Assembly: GCA_024364735.1 (NCBI GenBank)
Contig: JAGFNQ010000843.1
Span: 201,361-265,360 of the forward strand
DNA: 64,000 nt
Source of the DNA: Boesenbergia rotunda
Taxonomy: Eukaryota; Streptophyta; Magnoliopsida; Zingiberales; Zingiberaceae
Direction: 5' to 3'
A program made the translations under genes and the position numbers. Below, one piece after another: positions 54,484 to 64,000 of the stretch; position 1 is the stretch's first letter; the number at the start of each line of letters is the position of its first letter. The notes beneath the pieces are model-generated. The model did not search any database and was not told where the DNA came from. It was given only the letters and a program-made list of their open reading frames with translations.

Positions 54484-57400
54484 TGTAACGCCCGCTTTTT
54501 TTTTTCCTAAGCGGTGTTATGTTAACATACTTAGGGCATGTAGACATCATAAGGCAGCGGATTATAACTTTAACTTATCCATGCCCTACTAACATTCTTA
54601 ACTTAATGACATAGGAACCTTAGCATATTAACCTTGAACTTAAGCATCATATCATGTCATACATAACCTTATATTATAAGGTTCACTTTGAACTTAGGCA
54701 TCATATCATGTCATATCATAACATAAAGTTCCATGAGTCATTATTCAAGCATAGATATATCAAAAGTAAAGTTCTGGCATAAACGGTAAACATATGATTT
54801 CCTGGGCCAAGTCACTATCACACACATTATTCTTGCCCTGCTGCTGCTTCCTTACTGTCCCCTTGCATGATCTGCGGTATAAGGGAAAAAGACTATAAGC
54901 ACACAGGCTTAATAAGACTCTTTCCAACTCACTAAAACCATTCGTCTTTCATTCATAATCATAAGAAACATAATCATCATTTAGTCTTAAACCTGAAGCA
55001 TATACATAAACCTACTTAAACTTTACATGGCATGGTACATGGCATAACCATAAACATAACTAAACATTCCTATCATGGCATAAAGCATAAACATAAGCAT
55101 AAACATGATTAAACATTTTTATCATGGCATAAAGCATAAACATTAGCATAAACATGATTAAACATTTTTATCATGGCATAAAGCATAAACATAACCATAG
55201 ACATAATCAACATTCCTATCGTAGCATAAAGCATGGGATAAACATACTCATCATTAGACATTCCTAACATGGCATGAAACATGGTATAAACATAAACATA
55301 AGGTGTAGATCAACCTATCTAGCATATCATCATGGCATTCTAACTTAGCATAAACATAAATAAAATCCTAGCATTCTAACTTAGCATCACATAATTAAAT
55401 CATGGCATAAACATAAATAAATCATGGCATAAACATAATTACATCATGGCATAAACATAAATAAATCATGGCATAAACATAATTACATCATGGCATAAAC
55501 ATAAATAAATCATGGCCTAAACATAATTACATCATGGCAAAAACATAAATAAATCATGGCATCATAACTCAACATGAACATACTTTGCATAAACATAATT
55601 TTTCCTAAACATACTTTTCATAAACATACTTTTCATAACATAATGCATAACATGAATGTATGCATGTGTGGAATGCATATACATAAGGATGCTTAACTTT
55701 TAAAACATACTTTTAAATGCTTAAACATAATCATCATATCATTGGGGCCCTGGCTTGTACCACATACATACATCATAAGCGCGCATCTCTAAGTAAATAC
55801 GAGGTAGCTAGCCTCGACCTATTAGGGTAAGGACAGCATAGTCGGTAGTCCCCGAACCGAGGCGTTCATAAGGTGTCCATCCCTGTTGCACCGCTTCGGT
55901 AGTGCCAGAACCATGGACAGCATAGTCGGTAGTCCAGAACCGGGGCGTTCTTAAGGTGCCCATCCCTTGGACCAATACTTCGTCCGGTACAAGCCCATTC
56001 ATAAAGTAAAATACTTTACATGCTTCATCATTCATGAGACATTCATGGCATACTTAACATAGCATAACTTGTTACGGCTCGGCCCGTCTACCGGCCCATT
56101 TACCGGTCCTCTCGACCGTCGTACCGTCAACCATCGACCGTGCCGTTTAGCATATTTATGCCTTAAAGACATAAGCATCATCTTTCATTCATCATACTTG
56201 TCATTCATCATCATTCATTCATCATACTTGTCATTCATCATCATTCATTCATCATACTTAACATCATAGCTGTGCCCTAAAGGCATGTACTTTAACTTCA
56301 TTCATAAGATATGGCATACATACATCTTATTCATAAATCATGGCATACATACGTATCATTCATAAGACATGGCATACATGCATATTATTCATAAACCATG
56401 GCATATCATTCATAAGACATGGCATACATACATATCATTCATAAATAACCTCCATCTCCCTTATATCATGACAATACATAAAACAAACACTTGAGGTTTT
56501 AAACCCAACCCTACACAAGGGTTCTTGTTGTTGGCCGAAACCCTAGGGTATCCTAAGGTACTCCAAAAATTCCCAAAAATTTTCCTTAATCTCTAAACAT
56601 CATAAGGGAACATTAAATAACATTATCAAGATTTTTAGCATCATTTTTGAATGCTAAAATATTGTGGCCGAAACCCATACACCTAGGGTTCTTGGTTTTT
56701 GTTCATTTCATGTTGGCCGAAACCCTAGGGTGTCCTAGGGTACTCCAAAAATTCCCAAAAATTATACATATCCTCTAAACATCATAAGGGAACATTAAAT
56801 AACATTATCAAGATTTTTAGCATCATTTTTGAACCCTAAAATATTGTGGCCGAAACCCATACACCTAGGGTTCTTGGTTTTTGTTCCTTTCATGTTGGCC
56901 GAAACCCTAGGGTGTCCTAGGGTACTCCAAAAATTCCCAAAAATTATACTTAACCTCTAAACATCATAAGGGAACATTAAATAACATTATCAAGATTTTT
57001 AGCATCATTTTTGAACCCTAAAATATTGTGGCCGAAACCCATACACCAAGGGTTTTTGGTTTTTGTTTCTTTCAACACCAAATCCACAAACCAACCAATA
57101 TATCATGCTAAAAATCATGGAAATCATAAGGAACTATTATACCACAGGTGAGGGAGTCTTACCTTGAGTTTCTTGATTTTTCGAACCTTGGAAGAAGAAG
57201 AAGATTGCAAAATCTTTGGATCCTTGCCTCCTTGTCCTTGTATCCTTGGAAAACTCTTAGATCTTGGAGATAAGACCTCTTGTGGAGCTTTTCCAAGGGA
57301 GAACCCTTCCTTGGGTGTTCGGCTAGGATGAGGGGAGGAAGAGTTTTCGAAAATGCAAGTAATGGGAAGAAGAGGTAACTCCCAAAACCCCCCTTTTATA

Positions 57401-58045
57401 GTCCATTAAGGAGGCAAATGAAGAGTCTCTCCATGACTCTTCATCTTCTTCTATGCCTTAACCAATATCCACTTTATTCCCTCCTAACAATACCTTGCTA
57501 GGTGAGTTGGTTAGTGCATACATGGTTGTACAAGGTCCAAGGTTCAATCCATGGCTCATGCACCTTTATTTTTATTTTATTTTTATTTCATTTATCTTAT
57601 TATTTTCATTTTTCTAAATTCCGAAAATCCCCTAAAATCCCCCATAATTATGCTAATATTCCTAAATGAAATTCTTTTATATTTATATTCATTTTACCTA
57701 ATTAATACCCATTTTTGGAGCCCCTTTAAAGCTCATTAGTACCTAATTTCTCTAATTTCTCCATTAAAATAGGAAAAATTAGGCCAAGACTTACCCATAA
57801 TCATGTTAATATGCCTAATGAAATCCTATTTATATTTATACTAATAATTCCCTAAAATCCACCTATAATCATGGTACTAAAAATCTCACATAAGGCCCAT
57901 TAGTACTTAGTTTTCTCAATTTAAATGAGAAAACATGGATTTTCTAGACCAAAGTTCGCATTAATATTCCTAGGTTCCTCGAAAAATTATATAGACATGC
58001 TCAATATTTTAAATAAATATTAATAGAATTTTCCGGGTCGTTACA
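54484..58045 (-). repeat. 5' LTR of element G
   Basis: 3562 bp, matches 48300-51829. One extra repeat unit near 55135-55190 explains most of the length difference. Ends GGGTCGTTACA before TSD ATCTC. A tRNA-like module lies at 57496-57564. Confidence 0.9.
57496..57564 (+). other. tRNA-like module in Gypsy LTR (copy 5)
   Basis: TAGGTGAGTTGGTTAGTGCA, then AAGGTCCAAGGTTCAATCC. 2-3 nt shorter between the boxes than copy 4, and the T-stem 3' side is changed (CATGG). Confidence 0.55.
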
Positions 58046-58050
58046 ATCTC

Positions 58051-59504
58051 CCTACATGTTCCTTTATTATGCTTTGAGACTCATAAAAGATGGTTAAGTC
58101 TGACTATTGAGTTTTCGTTTCCTTGGTATGCTTGGGGACATTAATTGCATTTAGTCATTTGTTGTGGTGATGGACTCTATCTTGTTAGATTAAGCATGAC
58201 ATTTTATTATTCACCAAGTGAGGATATTGCCATACTTATCCTTAATCCTCTTATGTGTGATAGCATTTGTGATACTTGACACTCTAGAACTTGCTTTGAT
58301 TCATTTTGAAATTACATTAGCATAAGCTTACATGAATATGATGGAGGCAATCTTTCTTGTTGAACTCTTAGTTTTCCCTCTACTTTGCTATGGACACTAG
58401 TGAGTATTTCACCTATTGCTTTCATGTTTCATTGTCTTTCCTTTGTCAGATCTTCTCATTGTTATTATATTCTCACTATCATATCTTTATTAGCTTATTC
58501 TTCCCTTGAGCATGAGAGCATGGGGTGATTGCATGATGAGTTACATTTTTATTTGTCTATTATTAGTCTCTATTATTGTGAGTTTTAGATGTTATCATGC
58601 TTTGTCACATTATCTGAGACAGGTTTTAAGTGTGGGGGGAAAACAAGTGCATATGGACGAATGTTTGTTGAAAAAAAATATCTCTCTGTGAAAAAAAAAT
58701 GAGAAAAGAAAAAAAAGTGAAAGAAAAAAAAAGAAGTGAAAAAAAAAGAAGAAAAGAAAAGAATGAAAAAATGAAAGAGAGAGAAAAAAAATTCTCAAGC
58801 AATTGGGATTTTGTTAGTTATGAACAAGAAGGAATATTTTCTTGATGCATACTCTTTTGATATCATTGTTGAGAGAAATTCAAGAGTTACGTTGTTAATA
58901 CATACATGCATTTTTAGAGATATTTTAAGTGGTTGTTGTGTATTACATTGAGAATGTGCAAGGAGAATTTTGAGTTTGGATGTTTGGTTGAGTTTTTATT
59001 TTGGCATATGGTTTGATTGTATACATCATGTTGATTATCCCAATGCTCACATATTCTCTGTGATCTCCTTTGTTATCTACCCTTATTGTTCTTTTGTCAG
59101 CACTTGGTTTCATCATTAGTCATTGAAAAGTCCTCTTGATTTGTGTACTTATGCTATAGTAGTGGAGAAGTAGAAAATAAGCAAGCATATGGTAGTGCAA
59201 TGTCATTAATGCTTTGAGAGAACTCCACTTTCATATTTGTTAGTTCTGTGAGCATCAGTGCATATATCCATCTTGTGAGATTTTTATCATGTTTAGTTTA
59301 TTCAAGTTGATGAAATTACCATGCCTTTTGACTTATGTGAGATTTGGAACCATAAATACATTGATTCTTGAGACTTGATGATCCTAAGTAACCTTCTTTT
59401 ATTATTTTCAAGTATTGATAGGGGATGTAATGTTTGGGAGATATTTTATTTTCTTTTAGTTTTGTTGACTTGCTCGAGACGTGCAAGAATTAAGTGTGGG
59501 GGTG
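58051..59504 (+). other. Element H 3' non-coding region with two PPT-like tracts
   Basis: Continuation of H after element G. No coding seen. TTTAAGTGTGGGGGGAAAA at 58625-58641 and TTAAGTGTGGGGGTG at 59490-59504 resemble the doubled PPT of Athila/Tat elements; the second abuts the LTR. 58670-58800 is an almost pure A/G tract. Confidence 0.65.
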
Positions 59505-60993
59505 TGATAACTAGCATTTTATGCCATTTTATTTGCTCATTTATTTAGTATTTTTTATCCTCTCGTACGCTTAAACCATGTTTATACCATATTTTACGAT
59601 TGGGATATATTTTTGGAGCTCATTATAATTTCCTCTAAATTTTGGTATTATTTCATGATTTTTATAGGGAATTAAAGATGGACATTGGATCAAAGCTTGA
59701 ACCCGAGGCTAGTCTGAACCAAGTGCTGGGCTGCTGGTCCGAACTGGCCTCGGCTGAACCCATGGTTTGGCTGGACCTGAGGCTGGGCGAACCCAAGTGA
59801 AGGGCTGCTGGGCTGATCACACAAGTGGGCTGAGCTGTGGACTGGACTGAGCTGGGTCGAACCAGAAGCGAAGCTGGGCTCCACACAAGGCTAGGCCTGT
59901 CGAGCTTGAATCCATCGGCTCCTTCACATCCGAGACATCATCTGCATCCAAAAAGGGGGCTACACACACGCGACTCGGGGGAGAGCATCCTCTTTCTCCA
60001 TCTCCTCACGCCAAGGGGTCGGCGACCATCTTCCTCCTCTCCATCTCGCCGCCGACCGACCTCCACCTCACCCCCCCCCCTCTTCCAATTCTTCTCTCTT
60101 CTTTACAACCGGCAGCGCACAGCTAGGGCAGTAGGGCCCGAACACAAGGGGATCCCGATTGAAACCCTAGCCGGCCAAATTTGGCTAGCAGTTCCTCTTC
60201 AACACCCACGACAGCAGCTCTTCACAGCAGTTCCTCTTCATCACGGCCGGTGATCCACAACTCCTTCCATTTGCCATCCGCAACTTAGTTTTTTGCTTGT
60301 TGATTGTTCTTAGAGTTTGATGATAGTGGATTGTTGAATGCTTGTAATCAATCTCTATCTCCTATGTTTAATGTTGCTTGCATTTGACTCAATTTGGTTC
60401 ATGCCCGTTGCTTGTTCGATGAAATGTCCCAACCAATTATTTTACTTCAGTTTTGTAATTTCTCAGCTTAGATTTTTGTTACGTCTCATTAATTGAATGT
60501 TTCAAATTTCTCTTATGTTTAAGTATGCAATTAGGTTAGATTAGGTTAAGTTTCATTAATGCTTTGCTTCCTTAATTGCTTCCTTTATGCTGCCTTGCGT
60601 TTCCTTGTCAAGTTAGGTTAGATTAGATTTCTTTAATGCTGTAGGTTTTGCTTCATATTTAGTTTCGTCAATGCTTTACTTCAAGTTGTCATTTTCTTCT
60701 CTGCAAGTATATTTTAGATTAGATTAGATTTCCTTTACTCGCATTGTCTTCCCTTAATTAGGACTACATTTCATACTTGCTTGCTATTTCATTTCGTAGT
60801 CTTAGTGTTCAAATCCAAATCCCCAGTTTCATATACCAAAATCCAAAAGCAATAACTCAGAATCCTAGGATTATTAACCTATCATTACATTCCTTGAGAG
60901 AGACGACTCGAGTTACTCTATGCTATATTAGTTTAGAGGTGTTCGATACTTTAATTCTATTTGAAACCGTAACACGACTAAATCCAGTTATCA
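59505..60993 (+). repeat. 3' LTR of element H
   Basis: 1489 bp, near-identical to 44199-45691, ends ATCCAGTTATCA before TSD GTACC. Confidence 0.9.
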
Positions 60994-61077
60994 GTACCAC
61001 TTTTGTTCCTGTCACATCTTACACAATATTATCCATCTTTTGGACAAATCCATACAACTAGATTTATCTCTTTCAAG

Positions 61078-61760
61078 CAGATGATCCTTGTCATAGGTCT
61101 AGGGATTCAGTTCATGTTCACTTAGGACCCAGTCCATAGACTCTCCAAGAGCATGAGACTTTCAGGTTGTCTGACAACCCTCCCACTACGATAAGGTACC
61201 CTTTGTGTATCTTCTGTGGCACGAGGTGCAGTGTCTTGAGGTACAACTTCTTGTACTGTTGGTACTAAGATTGGAATGTACCTCAGAGTAATTGTACTTA
61301 TGGACTTGTAGTCTATTCCATAGTCTTTCTTTAAGAATCAGACATTCGTTCTAACAAATATCCTCTGATCCTTAAGACTATTAAACCACCTTATTGTTCC
61401 CTTAGGATAGCCTACAAGCATATGCACTAGATTCCAACTTGTAAATCTCTCTTCAGCACATGTGATGAACTCCTCATAATCTGAACATGTCTTGGACTAA
61501 GTCATCACTTAGTCTACATTTCTATGATTTTAAGAGACTACTTAACCTAGATAGAATCATTCATATATACTGTCGTATCCAGGACTTATCCACTTGAACA
61601 AATGTAGCTTATCTCAGAGTGGCTTATCATCTTCCTAACTAATGCCTTAAGAGACCTTCTTCCTTCCAATGGTTGCACCATCTTGTTGGGGTATACTAGG
61701 TGCAAGGAGTTGGGATCGAATCCTAATGTCTGATAAGTAATTCCTACATCTATCCCTAGA
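61078..61760 (-). pseudogene. Copia I integrase, degenerate
   Basis: Readable only with frame changes. The GIRSQLLAPSIPQQDG segment near 61700-61730 corresponds to the integrase GIVSQLTPPGTPQxNG block. The C-terminal connector near 61200-61420 (AYPKG-like, then NVxFLKKDYG) leads to the RT hinge. 60999-61077 reads an RT fragment just before the catalytic loop (YGFVQK-like). Inactive. Confidence 0.65.
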
Positions 61761-61905
61761 GGTATTAGTCTTTTGAATAATTGTTTATTAAATAAACAAG
61801 GTATTTAAAGGTACCTCTATTCTGAATAGACTAAGGGCCTATACTTATCATGATGAACCAATTCCTACATACTTTTGGCTCTATGTCCCGAGGCTTAGAA
61901 CAAGG

Positions 61906-62109
61906 CTATTTGGTTTTGTTACCCCCTTTAGTAAGAGTCAAAAGATCTTTTAAGGAAGACAAGTCTTCCTTTACCAATGAACCCAAGGGTTTATTGGTTG
62001 ACCTCTTTTGAATCCCACTAGAGGTTAACAAGACCAACCTTAGAGCCAATATATATTTGGTTCTACTTGGAAGGAACCTTTCCCCAACATTAGTTAAGAT
62101 GATAGGCAA
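61906..62109 (-). pseudogene. Copia I GAG-pre-integrase fragment
   Basis: A 67-codon frame with LALRLVLL and SLVKEDLSSL, which resembles a damaged Copia pre-integrase LRLGHI / LVKxGLLSSL block by position and wording. Zinc ligands are not preserved. 62110-62308 has no recognisable coding. Confidence 0.45.
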
Positions 62110-62308
62110 TTAAACACCCAATTGCATCATGGGAGTGCTTTTAGTTTTATATACTAATTGCCTATCTATGTACTTAAATAGACATTCCTTCTATTTCACT
62201 TTTAACAAATAAAAGCAACAGAAAATATCTTTATTCCAGAAACTGAACAATGTTCTTTCCAAAAATTAAGTACATAAAGACGATCTATAAAACCAAAACT
62301 ATATCAAC

Positions 62309-62614
62309 CTAAGCTAAAGACATAAATGAAATAGTCAAAACTCCCACTACAAAAGTCATCTCCATAGCCATCCATGTAGTCAGCAAATCCTCCTCAGCTA
62401 GCTGTCGGGTTTCCTGGAACCCCTGCACAAAAATGCAGACATGATTAGAGGCATTCATATCTACACACCAGGTACTAGTAGATATCACCACTAAACATGT
62501 TACAACGACACAAGAAGAAAATATACCTATATCACTACTCTGACGACGGGGGCAATCCGTCTTCCAATGTCCAGAATGCTTGTACACAAAGCACTTGCCT
62601 TTCGGCTTCTTCAT
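62309..62614 (-). pseudogene. Copia I nucleocapsid knuckle and protease relic
   Basis: The knuckle reads CFVYKHSGHWKTDC, so the second Cys is Tyr. The protease region reads WCVDMNASNHVC where the family has a DSGA-type active site, so the Ser-Gly pair of the catalytic triad is gone. The frame loses resemblance after FVQGFQETRQL. Confidence 0.7.
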
Positions 62615-62659
62615 GCATCCCTGAGGTCCCTGTAATCCTGCTACTTTCTTTGCCTTAGA

Positions 62660-63229
62660 TCATTTCTTCTTCTTCTTTCCTTTCGATTTAGAAGAAGAAA
62701 TATCCTGAGCCATGAAAGTCTGTGAACTCTGAAGAGAAACCGCCTCTGCCGCCTCGAGTTCTGTCAGAAGTTCTGCCCACGAATATGTACGTTCGTCCAT
62801 ATTGTATCTTAGGTGGAACTCCTCAAAACTCGTTGGTAGAGATACGAGGATGAAATTGATCTGGGGTTCTCCATCAATTTTTTCTCCAAGGATTTCCATC
62901 TCCTTCAGCCAAGCTATCATTTTGAGGACATATTCCCTTACGGGCATGCCTTCAACCAAGACAGTTGTCATTAAGTTATGCAAGACCTTATGCCTAGCGG
63001 CTCGATTACTTTCCCCGAAGAGTTCATCTAGTTCTGATATTTTACTGGTAACGGAAGAAGCCTGTTTCTGATGACAATCAGTCGTCTCATCTGCTTCTAG
63101 CCATTTCCTAAAATATTCGAACTCCTCTTCATTGATAATCTCGCTAAGCTTTTCGGTACAGAACTCGGCAAGATCACACTTTGGTTCGTCGACAATAGAG
63201 ACAAAATCCATATTTAATTCACAATCCAT
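62660..63229 (-). pseudogene. Copia I gag
   Basis: 189 open codons, Copia-type gag (UBN2-like). It includes SKISELDELFGESNR, HKVLHNLMTTVLVEGMPV and EYVLKMIAWLKEMEILG, then LVSLPTSFEEFHLRYNM, and a Lys-rich end. It has no frameshift and is the best-preserved part of copy I. A stop falls between it and the knuckle near 62659. Gag would form the particle. Confidence 0.8.
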
Positions 63230-64000
63230 TTCATCACTAGGGACATTTAATTGGTTTTCTCATTGAATTAGGTCTTGTGGGTCTAGATCCATTTTAAAAC
63301 ACCTGAGAATCATAACAATCACACGCTTTAGATTTTTGAAATAAATTGACACCTCAAAATAATTTATTACAAAATCTACCAACACCTCAAACACCGAGAA
63401 TTTCGCATGCTACGTTAGTGTGGACGTATATGAATTCTACATTCGTGAGAGGAGGTTTAATCCATTAATTTTACTATCTTGTCAACCTAACTTCGTGACA
63501 AACAAAATTAATAGTTGGTCCTCATTGGCCATACAAATAATAGCAGTGACTCCGTTGGGGAGGATACTAATATTCATATCTAAGTGTTTACCATTACACG
63601 ACACTAAGAAAATTATCTCCGATTATGTGTCTTCCGTTGGGGTTGTACACACGCTCTTTAATAACTTTCTATAATCTTTTCCAACCTAGTGATCCGCAGA
63701 ACAAGCTATCTGTTATGGAGGAAGGCACTCAGAGCCAACGCGCGGGCTTGTTCGCATCACTTGTTAGATTGTAATGGAGGCAATGGGACCCTTAGGGTCC
63801 CTCTCCCACTTAGTTATTTGCGTTTGAGGTTTTTCACATAGACACACATAAGAAGCACATAAACTAATAATAATAGTGCTAGAAGAAAAAAAACTAAAAT
63901 TTTCCAACTATTATGGCCTTGGTTTCCAATGCGCCTTCAGTCGTGTCTTCACCTCATCCACTCCATCCTCTCCATGCACAAGCCACCATGAAGGATTCCC
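63230..64000 (-). other. Copia I upstream region, non-coding
   Basis: Likely leader/LTR of copy I. No PBS is recognised with confidence. A GACCCTTAGGGTCCCTC palindromic stretch lies near 63788-63803. An open plus-strand frame at 63420-63674 has no domain and I do not support it. Confidence 0.4.

Larger units (their letters stand above)
48300..58045 (-). mobile_element. Element G: Gypsy deletion derivative, TSD ATCTC
   Basis: 9746 bp, flanked by ATCTC at 48295-48299 and 58046-58050, inserted in element H. LTRs of 3530 and 3562 bp are nearly identical. The internal region keeps PBS, PPT and pol from the end of RT/RNase H through integrase and chromodomain; gag, protease and nearly all RT are missing. 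Same subfamily as the 30670-39987 element, but with a different deletion. Confidence 0.92.
44199..60993 (+). mobile_element. Element H: tRNA-Asp-primed LTR retrotransposon without pol, TSD GTACC
   Basis: Flanked by GTACC at 44194-44198 and 60994-60998. LTRs of 1493 and 1489 bp start TGATAACTAG and end TTATCA. A PBS for tRNA-Asp, a long degenerate frame and a GTGTGGGGG polypurine tract are present; RT and integrase are absent. Element G (48300-58045) is inserted. PBS type and the AAGTGTGGGG tract suggest an Athila/Tat-type Gypsy derivative, which I infer. Without G it is about 7.0 kb. Confidence 0.88.
60999..64000 (-). mobile_element. Copia copy I, old minus-strand element, 5' part
   Basis: Gag, nucleocapsid, protease relic, pre-integrase, integrase and the start of an RT fragment run from high to low coordinates. 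They continue at 44198-44065 beyond element H. The region between integrase and the RT catalytic loop is deleted. It belongs to a different Copia family from copies A-C. 63240-64000 is the leader or LTR side, running off the window. Confidence 0.82.

Noticed and set aside
58670..58800. Purine tract as a triplex or PPT signal
   Set aside because: Low-complexity A/G run; the real PPT-like motifs are at 58625 and 59490.
63420..63674. 84-codon plus-strand frame near the window end
   Set aside because: No domain, opposite strand to the Copia that surrounds it, likely chance.

Overview
This window looks like repeat-rich, intergenic (heterochromatin-like) DNA from a large flowering-plant genome. 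It has no operons, no ribosome binding sites and no intact host gene that I can recognise. Almost every coding remnant belongs to a Ty1/Copia or Ty3/Gypsy LTR retrotransposon. LTRs begin TG and end CA, 5-bp target-site duplications (TSDs) flank several insertions, and primer-binding sites (PBS) complementary to plant initiator tRNA-Met or tRNA-Asp sit next to LTRs. Repeat style suggests a monocot, but I cannot name the species.

Layout, left to right. 1-1428: AT-rich DNA with TTAATTAAGG-type repeats. 1429-4058: solo LTR (TSD AAAAT) carrying a Mutator-type MITE (9-bp TSD). 4100-6480: minus-strand gag-only element (two CCHC knuckles, acidic tail, PBS, LTR 'D'). 6481-8690: broken plus-strand Copia copy A. 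8720-9740: tandem repeats. 9740-10356: a second, plus-strand copy of LTR D. 10357-11740: Copia copy B, truncated. 11745-23061: Copia copy C on the minus strand, with 5' LTR, PBS, gag, IN, RT, RNase H, PPT and a truncated 3' LTR. Copy C is split by two solo LTRs (15662-17781, TSD TTTCA; 22082-22975, TSD CAAAC). 23062-23445: remnant of another LTR element.

23446-44064 is Gypsy territory, of Tekay/Del chromovirus type. There is a left LTR interrupted by a Copia LTR and a 482-base run of N. Next comes a minus-strand gag-pol in a single reading frame with three TAG stops. A 9.3-kb non-autonomous Gypsy (30670-39987, TSD GGAAT) is inserted in its gag. Its PBS and 5' LTR end at 44064. 44065-44198 and 60999-64000 are two pieces of an old minus-strand Copia (copy I). 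Copy I was split by a plus-strand, tRNA-Asp-primed element H (44199-60993, TSD GTACC). H carries one long degenerate Gln-rich/acidic frame and no pol. H is itself split by another Gypsy deletion derivative, G (48300-58045, TSD ATCTC), which keeps only RNase H, integrase and chromodomain coding.

The TSDs give a clear order: Copia I is oldest, then H, then G; the Gypsy gag-pol element came before the 9.3-kb insertion in its gag. Most stop codons that can be compared between copies are CAG/CAA to TAG/TAA changes, as expected from deamination of methylated cytosine. The most unusual structures are tRNA-like modules (D-arm/A-box and T-arm/B-box) inside the Gypsy LTRs, a conserved hairpin at the PBS-side end of those LTRs, the H open frame, and the knuckle-first gag-like frame at 4.2-5.1 kb.
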